Assembly (NCBI GenBank): GCA_964537995.1
Contig: CAZICW010000005.1
Coordinates: forward strand, 1-52,808
Source: JAFLUQ01 sp964537995
Lineage (GTDB): Bacteria > Bacillota > Clostridia > UMGS1883
Direction: 5' to 3'
DNA length: 52,808 nt
The notes under the pieces were generated by a model. The model saw only the letters and a program-made list of their open reading frames with translations. It ran no database searches and had not been told where the DNA came from. Of the stretch, positions 1 through 7,607 are shown piece after piece (position 1 is the stretch's first letter; each line of letters begins with the position of its first letter). The position numbers and the translations under genes are program-made.

Positions 1-711
1 ACGATTGTCATACCCTCATCCTCGGCGGCGGGAGCAGCTTCATCGGGAGCGTACATAACCTACACAACCTACACCGTCAAATCCGGCGACACATATTGGA
101 GCATAGCCATTGACTGCGGCATCCCAATGAGCGAGCTGCTCGAAGCAAACAGCCTCACCGAAAGCAGCGCCATCAAGGTCGGTCAGGTGCTGACCGTACC
201 CGTTCACAATGTTCCCGTAAAGGAAACCGTATCCTCAAAATACGGAGAGCTGCTCGACTGGTGGACGGAGGCGCAATACGTTATACCGATAAACGCCGTA
301 TTTACGGTTCAGGATCTTGCCACGGGGAAATCCTTTACAGCCAAGCGCACAATCGGCTCAAATCACGCCGACTGCGAGCCTCTGACCGCCGAGGATACCG
401 CCGTAATGAAGGAAATTTGGGGCGGAAGCTGGAGCTGGGACAAGCGTCCTGTACTCATAATACACAACGGACGCAAAATCGCCGCAAGCGCCGCCGGTAT
501 GCCCCACGCCGGCAATGAATGGGCGGACGGCGGTGTATGGACGGACTGGCGCAGCGACGACTACGGCGCGGGAATAAATTACGACTACATAAAGGGCAAC
601 GATTTCAGCGGTCATTTCGACATACATTTCTATAATTCCACAACTCACAGCGGCGGCACGACCTCCGCCGCGCATCAGGCAAACGTGCTTGCCGCCGCAG
701 GCATGGCGTAA
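1..711 (+). CDS. LysM-domain cell-wall protein, 3' part only
   Basis: The reading frame is open from the first base, so the start lies upstream of the window; 236 codons are visible. Visible residues 24-66 form one LysM peptidoglycan-binding repeat (YTVKSGDTYWSIA, then a second half ending VGQVLTVP), preceded by a Ser/Ala-rich linker. The remaining ~160 residues are a separate domain rich in Trp, Asp and Gly, with a histidine-rich end (HFDIHFYN, then THSGG). I recognise this as a domain found C-terminal to LysM repeats in clostridial exported proteins but cannot assign an activity. It is presumably secreted and wall-bound. It converges on the L,D-transpeptidase gene with only one base between the two stop codons. 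Confidence 0.8.
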   Translation, partial: TIVIPSSSAAGAASSGAYITYTTYTVKSGDTYWSIAIDCGIPMSELLEANSLTESSAIKVGQVLTVPVHNVPVKETVSSKYGELLDWWTEAQYVIPINAVFTVQDLATGKSFTAKRTIGSNHADCEPLTAEDTAVMKEIWGGSWSWDKRPVLIIHNGRKIAASAAGMPHAGNEWADGGVWTDWRSDDYGAGINYDYIKGNDFSGHFDIHFYNSTTHSGGTTSAAHQANVLAAAGMA

Positions 712-712
712 A

Positions 713-1573
713 TCAGGGCAATATCCTGACTACGGTTCCGACGGGCGCAATATCGAAAAGCGCCTCAACATCTTCGTTAAACATACGCACGCAGCCGTTG
801 GAAGCATTTTTGCCGATTGAGGACGGGTCATTTGTTCCATGAATTCCGTATCCTCTCAGGCTCAGTCCCAGCCAGCGCGTCCCGTAAGGGCCGCCGGGAT
901 TGACCTGCTTGTTTACCACAGTGAAAACTCCTGTGGGCGTGGGCGTATCCTCCTTGCCCGTGGCAACAGCATATTGGCGGAAAATTCTTCCTTTTTTATA
1001 CACGGTCAAACGCTTTGCGTCAATGTTTATAATTATTTCAACAGGCGAGGGAGCCAGCGGTATACATATAACCTGCCCTATGCGCAGATTATTCGCCGTG
1101 AGTGACGGATTGACCGTCATAAGCTCTCTTGCGCCAACCTCAAAGGCGGCGGCGATGCTTTCAACGGTGTCGCCCCGTCTTATTACATAAAAATTCTCAT
1201 ACGGACACTTCGGAAGCGGGCTTATGCTCTGGGCGACGCAAAGCCTATCTCCTATCCGAAGCTCATAAGGATTAATATCGGGGTTCGCTTCCTTCAGAGC
1301 CTGCACAGTCGTAGCGAAGCGCATTGCAATCGAAGCAAGTGTGTCGCCCTCGGAAACGGTGTACGGAACCGAGCCGAACGGACAGCCTCCGCCCACGGAC
1401 TCTGACGAGCGCACGCATATTATCTGTCCTATACGCAGGCTTTCGGGGTCCTCAATATCGTTAAGCGCCATCAGTCTTTCCGGCGACGTACCAAGTCTCT
1501 CGGCAACGGAGAAAAGCGTATCGCCGCTTTTTATTGTATAATATTCCAGGCATTCCATGTTAAAAATCTCCAT
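713..1573 (-). CDS. Triple-LysM L,D-transpeptidase (YkuD family)
   Basis: Predicted peptidoglycan-active enzyme of 286 residues. Three LysM repeats (about residues 11-54, 70-113 and 128-171) are followed by a YkuD catalytic domain (178-285). The active-site signature is visible: His245 in YGIHGT and Cys261 in SNGCVR. The family forms 3-3 cross-links in peptidoglycan or attaches proteins to it through a Cys acyl-enzyme. No signal peptide or membrane segment is visible, so export would need another route. Two ATG starts five codons apart (1573 and 1558) each have a GGAG at similar spacing; the longer one is given. A start further upstream would add a very basic, unconvincing extension. Confidence 0.88.
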   Translation of the reverse strand: MEIFNMECLEYYTIKSGDTLFSVAERLGTSPERLMALNDIEDPESLRIGQIICVRSSESVGGGCPFGSVPYTVSEGDTLASIAMRFATTVQALKEANPDINPYELRIGDRLCVAQSISPLPKCPYENFYVIRRGDTVESIAAAFEVGARELMTVNPSLTANNLRIGQVICIPLAPSPVEIIINIDAKRLTVYKKGRIFRQYAVATGKEDTPTPTGVFTVVNKQVNPGGPYGTRWLGLSLRGYGIHGTNDPSSIGKNASNGCVRMFNEDVEALFDIAPVGTVVRILP

Positions 1574-1657
1574 TCCGCCGCTCCGCCGGCACAAATATCG
1601 ACCAAAGGAACGCCGGCCGAGGGGTAATTTCTCCACTCGGCAAGGCAAAAGCACGGA

Positions 1658-1683
1658 AAACGCTTGGCGTATTTCAAGCGTTT
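1658..1683. repeat. Inverted repeat upstream of the L,D-transpeptidase gene
   Basis: AAACGCTTG and CAAGCGTTT pair perfectly over 9 bp around an 8-base loop. On the minus strand it is followed by TTTTCC, so it could be a weak terminator/attenuator in the leader of the downstream gene or a protein-binding site. Confidence 0.5.
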
Positions 1684-1850
1684 ACGCCAGAGCCTCGGAC
1701 GTAAATAAGCGTTCCCTTAAATTTCTCTCTTATCCCGCGGAGCAATAAAGGAATAAGGGCTTTTGCGTTTGCAAACCGAGGGCGGGAAAAATTCCCGTAC
1801 GCTTGAATACGCCGTTATTTTTACATAAGCTTCCGTATGCAAAAGCGCAC

Positions 1851-1885
1851 ATAAAAACACCTCTGTCGCATAATATGCGCAGAGG
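1851..1885 (-). terminator. Rho-independent terminator after the sugar transferase gene
   Basis: Read on the minus strand, CCTCTG and CGCA pair with TGCG and CAGAGG around a short AT loop (one bulged base), followed by TGTTTTTAT. It lies about 45 bases after the stop codon at 1931. Confidence 0.75.
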
Positions 1886-1930
1886 CGCCTCCATGTGCGC
1901 AGGTTAACGCAAAATTAAGAGCGCGTACTT

Positions 1931-2599
1931 TTATTCCGCTCCCTTTGCCGTCAGTACCGCGGGTATGGTTTTAAAAATAAGCTTCCAGTCATAGAGATAG
2001 CCTCTATTTTTTATGTATGTTATATCCATGTCCATCCATTCGTCGAAGCCAACTTCGCTTCTGCCGCTGCACTGCCATATACACGTCAGCCCCGGCTTAA
2101 CCAAAAGGCGCTGCCTTTGATAATCGCTGTAGTGCTTAACCTCGTTTTCAAGAGCCGGACGCGGGCCGACCAGGGACATTTCTCCTTTAAAAACATTCAT
2201 AAGCTGCGGCAGCTCGTCAATGCTCATTTTACGGATAATACGCCCGACCTTGGTAATTCTGGGGTCGTCCTTTATTTTAAAAACAAGCCCGTCCGCCTCA
2301 TTTTGCTCCTTCAATTCGCCGAGCTTTTTTTCGGCGTCAACGCACATTGAGCGAAATTTGTACATATTAAAGTACTCGCCGTTTTTTCCGGCTCTTTTCT
2401 GAACAAATATTGCCGGACCGCCGTCACTTTTGACGGCGACTGCCGTAGCCAGAAAAACCGGAGAAAGCACAATCAAAGCAAGCCCCGAAATTACAATATC
2501 CGTTGCTCGCTTAAAAAATTCGTATACGGGTTTTTTGTTTACTTCACATTTATAGTCCGCGCCGTTTTCCGTCATGGCAAGACTGTATTCACATTCCAT
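1931..2599 (-). CDS. Sugar-phosphate transferase (bacterial sugar transferase / PglC-WcaJ fold)
   Basis: A 222-residue monotopic phosphoglycosyl transferase that would move a sugar-1-phosphate from a nucleotide sugar to undecaprenyl phosphate, the first membrane step of polysaccharide or glycoconjugate assembly. It has one hydrophobic membrane-entry segment (about 34-56), the KFRSM...DAE catalytic region (81-90), then SIDELPQL and SLVGPRP, all hallmarks of the family. It lacks the N-terminal four-helix half of WbaP/WcaJ. The ATG has GAGGAG upstream at good spacing. It stands alone, with its own consensus promoter and terminator and no other polysaccharide genes nearby. Sugar specificity cannot be read from sequence. 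Confidence 0.92.
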   Translation of the reverse strand: MECEYSLAMTENGADYKCEVNKKPVYEFFKRATDIVISGLALIVLSPVFLATAVAVKSDGGPAIFVQKRAGKNGEYFNMYKFRSMCVDAEKKLGELKEQNEADGLVFKIKDDPRITKVGRIIRKMSIDELPQLMNVFKGEMSLVGPRPALENEVKHYSDYQRQRLLVKPGLTCIWQCSGRSEVGFDEWMDMDITYIKNRGYLYDWKLIFKTIPAVLTAKGAE

Positions 2600-2686
2600 G
2601 GGTAATGCTCTCCTCTTTGTAGTCCCTTTGTTTCTGCGATTACAGCAACCTCTCCCCCTGTCACTGTATATTAACAGTATATTAAT

Positions 2687-2714
2687 ATTATATCATCTTT
2701 TTTTCGACTGTCAA
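2687..2714 (-). promoter_or_regulatory. Sigma-A promoter of the sugar transferase gene
   Basis: Minus strand: TTGACA, 16-base spacer, TATAAT; both hexamers match consensus exactly. The start point would be near 2680, about 80 bases before the start codon. A direct repeat of GTATATTAA lies just downstream (about 2665-2685). Confidence 0.8.
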
Positions 2715-2766
2715 TACCCTGCATATAAAAATATTACTGATTTATATCATAAAATTTTAGTTAAAA

Positions 2767-3237
2767 TTACAAATTATCACTGTATTTCTCATCATTTGCA
2801 AGTGTATCGGAGTTATATGCCGCGACCGCCATACGGTCGCATCGCTCATTCTCGGGGTTGCCGGAGTGTCCCTTCACCCATACGAAATGCACCTTGTGAA
2901 CATTCATAAGCCGAAGCAGCCGCTCCCATAAATCCACGTTCAGCGCGGGCTTTCCGTCCGATTTTTTCCAGCCGCGTTTTTTCCAGCCGATAACCCAGCC
3001 CTTTGTCACCGCGTCCACAAGATATTTCGAATCGCTGTAAACCTCCGCCTCGCACGGCTCCTTTAAGACCTCCAGTCCCGCTATCGCCGCCATAAGCTCC
3101 ATACGGTTGTTGGTCGTCAGCCGAAAGCCCTTTGAGAGCGCCTTTTCGGTTTCGTTATACTTTATTATCGCGGCGTAGCCTCCCTTGCCCGGATTTCCGC
3201 TGCACGCCCCGTCCGTGTATATAAGCACCTTTTTCAA
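2767..3237 (-). CDS. rnhA: Ribonuclease HI
   Basis: Cleaves the RNA strand of RNA-DNA hybrids (R-loops, primer remnants). The 157-residue protein has all family acidic residues: Asp in TDGACSGNPG, Glu in NRMEL, Asp in YSDSKYL, and the His/Asp end GHSGNPEN...CD. I place the start at a TTG (3237) because AAGGTGG lies seven bases upstream; an in-frame ATG 16 codons earlier would add residues unlike any RNase HI. It lies downstream of the large glycosidase gene and that gene's terminator, without an obvious promoter of its own, so it may depend on read-through. Confidence 0.95.
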   Translation of the reverse strand: MKKVLIYTDGACSGNPGKGGYAAIIKYNETEKALSKGFRLTTNNRMELMAAIAGLEVLKEPCEAEVYSDSKYLVDAVTKGWVIGWKKRGWKKSDGKPALNVDLWERLLRLMNVHKVHFVWVKGHSGNPENERCDRMAVAAYNSDTLANDEKYSDNL

Positions 3238-3265
3238 ATCAACTCCACCTTTCCCCTTTTCGGCG

Positions 3266-3297
3266 GACAAAACAGTCGGCAGCAAAATGCTGCCGAC
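3266..3297 (-). terminator. Terminator after the GH105/F5-8C gene
   Basis: GTCGGCAGC and GCTGCCGAC form a perfect 9-bp stem with a 5-base loop (3275-3297). On the minus strand it is followed by TGTTTTGT. The plus strand also has a long T run after it (3302-3310), so it could work both ways. Confidence 0.7.
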
Positions 3298-3335
3298 CGA
3301 TATTTTTTTTGATACGTTTTTCTTGCAGGTACAGG

Positions 3336-6300
3336 TTATTCCGCGCCGTAAACCTCAACCTCGGCAATTTTTCCCTCGGAAGCAAGGGTTACCATAACGT
3401 ACTTGCCCTTAGCCTGACAGGTATAATAAGCTTCGGTTCCTCCAACGGCATTGCCTGTGTAAACGGTCGTCCACGCGGAGCCGTCCGCAGACACGGAAAG
3501 CGTTATTCCAACGTCGTCTGCCGCACGAACGCCGATAGAGGTAATGGTTCTTATGTCCTTGGTGATTTCAACAACAAGGCTGTGGTTTGCGTTGCCCTTC
3601 CAGTATGTGGACGTGTTGTTGTCGATTGCCGCAGACGCGGGATACTTCTCATCAATCAGGATTGCCGAGCCGGCAGTCTTAAGCGCTTCTTTGGTGCCGA
3701 CAGGCTTGCTGGAAACGGACGCTACGGACGACGTTGTAACCGCCGCTGCCGCACCCGCGCCGCTGTAAACCTCGATTTCGGCTACGGAAGCCCAATCATT
3801 GGTCGTCGAACCGTTTGTGCCTATGCGTACATATCTCGCTCCGGCGCCGACCGTATGATATTCCATAACGCCGCCGTTTGCGGCACAGGCGCCGCTGAAT
3901 ACGGAAGTATAGCTGCTTCCGTCGCCGGAAACCTCGATTGAATAGTTTACGGTGCGTCCGTCGTCATACTGCTTCATCTGAACGCCGACACACGCAATAT
4001 TCATTGCGGAGCCAAGGTCGATAACCGCGTTCTGCGTACCCTGAGTTGCCCATACCGTGCCGGCGTTGCCGTCCAGAGAGTTGCTGCCGGGATTTGCCGA
4101 TTCGGGTTCGGACGAGAACTTAACCATCGAGCTTGTAACGTTAATCTTTGTACCCGTTGACGTATTGGACTGAGTGGAATTAATGGTTGTGGGGGTAGAC
4201 GTCGTCGTCACGGTTGTCACCGCCGTAGCCGTACCGCCCGTATAAACCTCTACTTCGGCAACGGAAGCCCAGTCGCTTACGCTGTTGCCGTTTGTGATAA
4301 TCTTAACATATCTTGCGTTCGCGCCCACGGAAACATATTCCATCGTGCCGCCGCCCGCAGCGCAGGCGCCGCTGAATATCTGGCTGTAGCTGCTGCCGTC
4401 CGCGGATACCGCTACGCCGTAATTTACCGTTCTGCTGTCGTCGTATTTTCTCATTTGAACGCCGACCGTGCTTACAACCGCGGAGCTGCCGAGGTCGATT
4501 ACCATTTCGTGTCCCTTCGACGCGGCCCAGAATGTGCTTGCGTTGCCGTCAACCGCGTTTGCGGGAGGATTCGCCGCCTCATCTGTAGGTGCCGTCAGCA
4601 TCGCCGCCGTAAGCGTAACCTTCGATCCGCTCGCCGTGCTTCCCGTTGTGGAGGTCACGGTTGTGCCGGAGGTCGTACCCGTCGTGCCGGAAAGTGTAAC
4701 CGTAGCCGTTCCGCCCGTGTAAACCTCTACTTCGGCAACGGAAGCCCAGTCGCTTACGCTGTTGCCGTTTGTGATAATCTTAACATATCTTGCGTTCGCG
4801 CCCACGGAAACATATTCCATCGTGCCGCCGCCCGCAGCGCAGGCGCCGCTGAATATCTGGCTGTAGCTGCTGCCGTCCGCGGATACCGCTACGCCGTAAT
4901 TTACCGTTCTGCTGTCGTCGTATTTTCTCATTTGAACGCCGACCGTGCTTACAACCGCGGAGCTGCCGAGGTCGATTACCATTTCGTGTCCCTTCGACGC
5001 GGCCCAGAATGTGCTTGCGTTGCCGTCAACCGCGTTTGCGGGAGGATTCGCCGCCTCATCTGTAGGTGCCGACAGCATCGCCGCCGTAAGCGTAACCTTC
5101 GAGCCGCTCGCCGTGCTTCCCGTTACGGAGGTCACGGTTGTGCCGGAGGTTGTACCCGTCGCGCCGGAAATTGTTGTTTCGGCGGAATTTTCGTCGCCCT
5201 CAAATACCGCAACGTCGGCAAGCGACGCCCAGTCATTTGTTGTGGAGCCGTTGAGATTTATGCGGATGTAACGGGCTGTCGCGCCGTTAAGTCTCGGAAA
5301 TTCCCATGTTCCGCCGTTCACAACGCTGGAGCCGCTGAACGCGGAGGTATAGCTCGTGCCGTCGGCGCTGTAGGAAACACCGTAATTTACGGTTCTGCCG
5401 TCGGAATACTGCATCATTCTTACGCCGACGCAGGCAATCTGCTTCGCCGAGCCGAGATCAATCTGCAAATACTGGCTGCCCTGAGCCGCGTAACGGGTGC
5501 TTACGTTATTGTCAACGGTCTGCGCCGCATTGTTCTGAGATTCGGGAGTAGCGGACGCGGAAACCATGCTCGCGTTAAGAGTAAGCTGTGTGCCTATGGG
5601 TTTTGAAGGCGCGCTCTGAGCCGGCTCAACCGTATAGCCTCTGTCGGTCTGAGAGGGACGTGTGGGATAATGCTCGCTGGGGCCGATCATCCAACGAAGC
5701 ATTTCAACCGCGTTTGAGTCGCAGCCGAAGAAAGGATCCGCTTTCTCGGAAATAACAATCAAATCGCCGAGAGCGTCTGTCGTATATGTGCTTAAACCGC
5801 TGTACGCACTGTACCAAATATGGTAGCCCAAGCCCTCCATAAGTGCGCGCAGAGGAACGCAGGTGTAGCCCAAATCCGAGGTTTCGGCGGCAGCGGACGC
5901 TGTTTTTATAACGCCGTTAACTGTATAGCTTGTGCTGCCCTTTGTGAACACAACCGTGTAGGTGCTGCCGTTAGTTACGGAGCGGCTTGCCGTCACCGTG
6001 TCGCCGGCTTCGGTAACCGTACCGCCCATGTATGCCTGAACAACGCGAACGGGAATCATAGCCGTGCCATCCTTGGTGTAAAGCTTCTGATTGTGGTTGC
6101 TGTTGTCCATATGGTTAATCATGCCTTCTACATAGAAGTGGGGAGAGGCAATTTCAACGGCATAATTGCTTACCATTTTTCTCATAAGGTAAGGATAAAC
6201 GTCGCCGTTGTTGGTCTGGTCGCCGTATACGCCGCCGGCAAGCTTGGAAATTTCGGAGGCGGCGAGCAGGAACGCGCCGACGCCGAAGTTTTGGGTATCT

Positions 6301-7469
6301 CTCGCGCCAACATTAAGACTTTGCTTGGCGTTTTCGCCGATGGGCTGCACATATCCGAGACAGCCGTCGCTCTGGAGCGAAGTGTTGTAAAGGAAGTACC
6401 AGCCCTTCAGGCAGGTTTCCAGATAGGTTGCGCTGTCAAGATAGCCGCTGTTGATTCCCCACGCAAGACCGTATGTAAAGAACGCCGTGCCGCTGGTTTC
6501 AAAGCCGTCGGCGTGCGCGCGATCCGCCATGGAGCGTGACCAGAAGCCCTCAATTTGCTGAGTATTCTTTACGCCCTCAGCCATCTGGGTATACTTATCA
6601 AGGAAGTAATCTCTGTGCTCGTAATCCGTAGGCATATCGGAAAGCACTCTCGCAAGACCCGCGAATACCCAGCCGGAGCCTCTTGCCCAGAAGTCTTTCT
6701 TGCCGTTATCAGTCTTATGGTCGGGATAGATATATTTGCCGTCGCGGTGGAACAGCTTGTATTCCTCGTCCCACATACCGTCCTTTGTGCCGCCTTCAAC
6801 CTCTTCCGCGGCATAAACGAACCATTCGTACTGCTTATCAAGATATTTTTGATTGCCCGTAAGGACATACATCTTGGACATTATGGGCATCGCCATAAAC
6901 AGCGAGTCGGCCCACCACCACCAGTCCTTCTCGGAGCGGGACATCTGATATTCCATAACCTCTTTCGCGCGGGAAACCTTTCCCTCGTCCTTGGTCGCGC
7001 CCTTAGATTCCATAACCTCAATGTTATAGAGATCTATGTATGTCTGGAAGCAAATCTGCCAGTCGCCGAAAAGAACGTATTCCATTCCTTCGCCGTAGCC
7101 GCCGGTCGACGCGCCGCCCTTCCACGCGGACTTATTGTCGCTTGTGGCGCCCTTCCAGCTATTCTTTACCGCCCAGTTCTCGGAATAGTTGCGGTAAGCT
7201 TCTATACCGGTTGTGAAATACGCTTCCATATTGCCCACATGGTAAGCCGCATTGTCCCAAAACGCTCTTCCGTGGGTTGTATGATTTGTAATCCAATAAT
7301 CATTTGCTCTTTCCAACGCTTCAAGAGCCTGTGTTCTCGTGGGCATCACTGCCTGAGCCGCTTCGCCGACGCTCTGCGCAGCCGCACCGGCGGTTATTCC
7401 GCTGAGGCAGGTCATTGCTACAGTCGCGGCAAGACCGGCAGCCAATGTGCGAAGTTTTGCCTTTTTCAT
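3336..7469 (-). CDS. Secreted GH105-type glycosidase with stalk domain and five F5/8C (CBM32-like) domains
   Basis: A 1377-residue exported enzyme. Residues 1-30 are a signal peptide (MKKAKLRT, hydrophobic core, Ala-rich cleavage region). About 40-420 resemble the unsaturated rhamnogalacturonyl/glucuronyl hydrolase fold (GH105/GH88, YteR-like) with WWADSLFMAMP and FWARGSGW signatures. About 448-575 is a copper-amine-oxidase-N-type stalk domain, also present in the amidases at 28.6-31.4 kb. Five discoidin-type domains follow (about 628-758, 767-922, 926-1081, 1110-1238, 1253-1377), joined by Thr/Ser-rich linkers; the second and third are almost identical. Likely role: trimming unsaturated uronyl ends from pectin or glycosaminoglycan fragments at the cell surface. 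The start has AAGGAGGA six bases upstream. Substrate is inferred from family only. Confidence 0.88.
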   Translation of the reverse strand: MKKAKLRTLAAGLAATVAMTCLSGITAGAAAQSVGEAAQAVMPTRTQALEALERANDYWITNHTTHGRAFWDNAAYHVGNMEAYFTTGIEAYRNYSENWAVKNSWKGATSDNKSAWKGGASTGGYGEGMEYVLFGDWQICFQTYIDLYNIEVMESKGATKDEGKVSRAKEVMEYQMSRSEKDWWWWADSLFMAMPIMSKMYVLTGNQKYLDKQYEWFVYAAEEVEGGTKDGMWDEEYKLFHRDGKYIYPDHKTDNGKKDFWARGSGWVFAGLARVLSDMPTDYEHRDYFLDKYTQMAEGVKNTQQIEGFWSRSMADRAHADGFETSGTAFFTYGLAWGINSGYLDSATYLETCLKGWYFLYNTSLQSDGCLGYVQPIGENAKQSLNVGARDTQNFGVGAFLLAASEISKLAGGVYGDQTNNGDVYPYLMRKMVSNYAVEIASPHFYVEGMINHMDNSNHNQKLYTKDGTAMIPVRVVQAYMGGTVTEAGDTVTASRSVTNGSTYTVVFTKGSTSYTVNGVIKTASAAAETSDLGYTCVPLRALMEGLGYHIWYSAYSGLSTYTTDALGDLIVISEKADPFFGCDSNAVEMLRWMIGPSEHYPTRPSQTDRGYTVEPAQSAPSKPIGTQLTLNASMVSASATPESQNNAAQTVDNNVSTRYAAQGSQYLQIDLGSAKQIACVGVRMMQYSDGRTVNYGVSYSADGTSYTSAFSGSSVVNGGTWEFPRLNGATARYIRINLNGSTTNDWASLADVAVFEGDENSAETTISGATGTTSGTTVTSVTGSTASGSKVTLTAAMLSAPTDEAANPPANAVDGNASTFWAASKGHEMVIDLGSSAVVSTVGVQMRKYDDSRTVNYGVAVSADGSSYSQIFSGACAAGGGTMEYVSVGANARYVKIITNGNSVSDWASVAEVEVYTGGTATVTLSGTTGTTSGTTVTSTTGSTASGSKVTLTAAMLTAPTDEAANPPANAVDGNASTFWAASKGHEMVIDLGSSAVVSTVGVQMRKYDDSRTVNYGVAVSADGSSYSQIFSGACAAGGGTMEYVSVGANARYVKIITNGNSVSDWASVAEVEVYTGGTATAVTTVTTTSTPTTINSTQSNTSTGTKINVTSSMVKFSSEPESANPGSNSLDGNAGTVWATQGTQNAVIDLGSAMNIACVGVQMKQYDDGRTVNYSIEVSGDGSSYTSVFSGACAANGGVMEYHTVGAGARYVRIGTNGSTTNDWASVAEIEVYSGAGAAAAVTTSSVASVSSKPVGTKEALKTAGSAILIDEKYPASAAIDNNTSTYWKGNANHSLVVEITKDIRTITSIGVRAADDVGITLSVSADGSAWTTVYTGNAVGGTEAYYTCQAKGKYVMVTLASEGKIAEVEVYGAE
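4225..4690. repeat. Tandem repeat unit A inside the glycosidase gene
   Basis: First copy (plus-strand order) of a unit with a 477-bp (159-codon) period encoding one F5/8C domain plus linker. Bases 4243-4594 are identical to 4720-5071 over 352 bp; only scattered differences occur in the flanking linker-coding parts. Confidence 0.92.
4702..5167. repeat. Tandem repeat unit B inside the glycosidase gene
   Basis: Second copy of the 477-bp repeat. It is identical to unit A over 352 bp, including synonymous positions, which points to a recent duplication or gene conversion, whereas the other three F5/8C domains of the same protein are clearly diverged. Confidence 0.92.
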
Positions 7470-7537
7470 GTTAAATCCTCCTTGAAATCTTAAAATAGAA
7501 AAGAGACACACTTTCCCCTTCCCAAGTCGTTAAGTAT

Positions 7538-7566
7538 ATTTTAACATTTTATTTAAAAATAATCAA
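7538..7566 (-). promoter_or_regulatory. Sigma-A promoter of the glycosidase gene
   Basis: Minus strand: TTGATT, 17-base spacer, TAAAAT, in an AT-rich gap. The start point near 7531 leaves a leader of about 60 bases that ends in a strong ribosome site. Confidence 0.65.
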
Positions 7567-7607
7567 TAAAAAAAATGAAATTTCTTTTCGCCAAGTTGTG
7601 CAATTTT

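Larger units (their letters stand above)
1574..1930. other. Gene-free stretch with several inverted repeats
   Basis: No convincing gene is seen in these 357 bases. They hold a perfect 9-bp inverted repeat with 8-base loop (1658-1683), a short palindrome (1783-1797), a longer-range pairing of GCTTTTGC near 1759 with GCAAAAGC near 1840, and the terminator at 1851-1885. On the minus strand this is the leader of the L,D-transpeptidase gene. I found no good promoter for that gene here. Confidence 0.45.

Noticed and set aside
4225..5167. CRISPR-like array
   Set aside because: The repeats are long, in frame and protein-coding.
4455..5606. Long plus-strand open frame opposite the glycosidase gene
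   Set aside because: It is antisense to the repeated F5/8C domains, is rich in Cys/Arg/Ala, repeats with the same period, and has no ribosome site or family resemblance.
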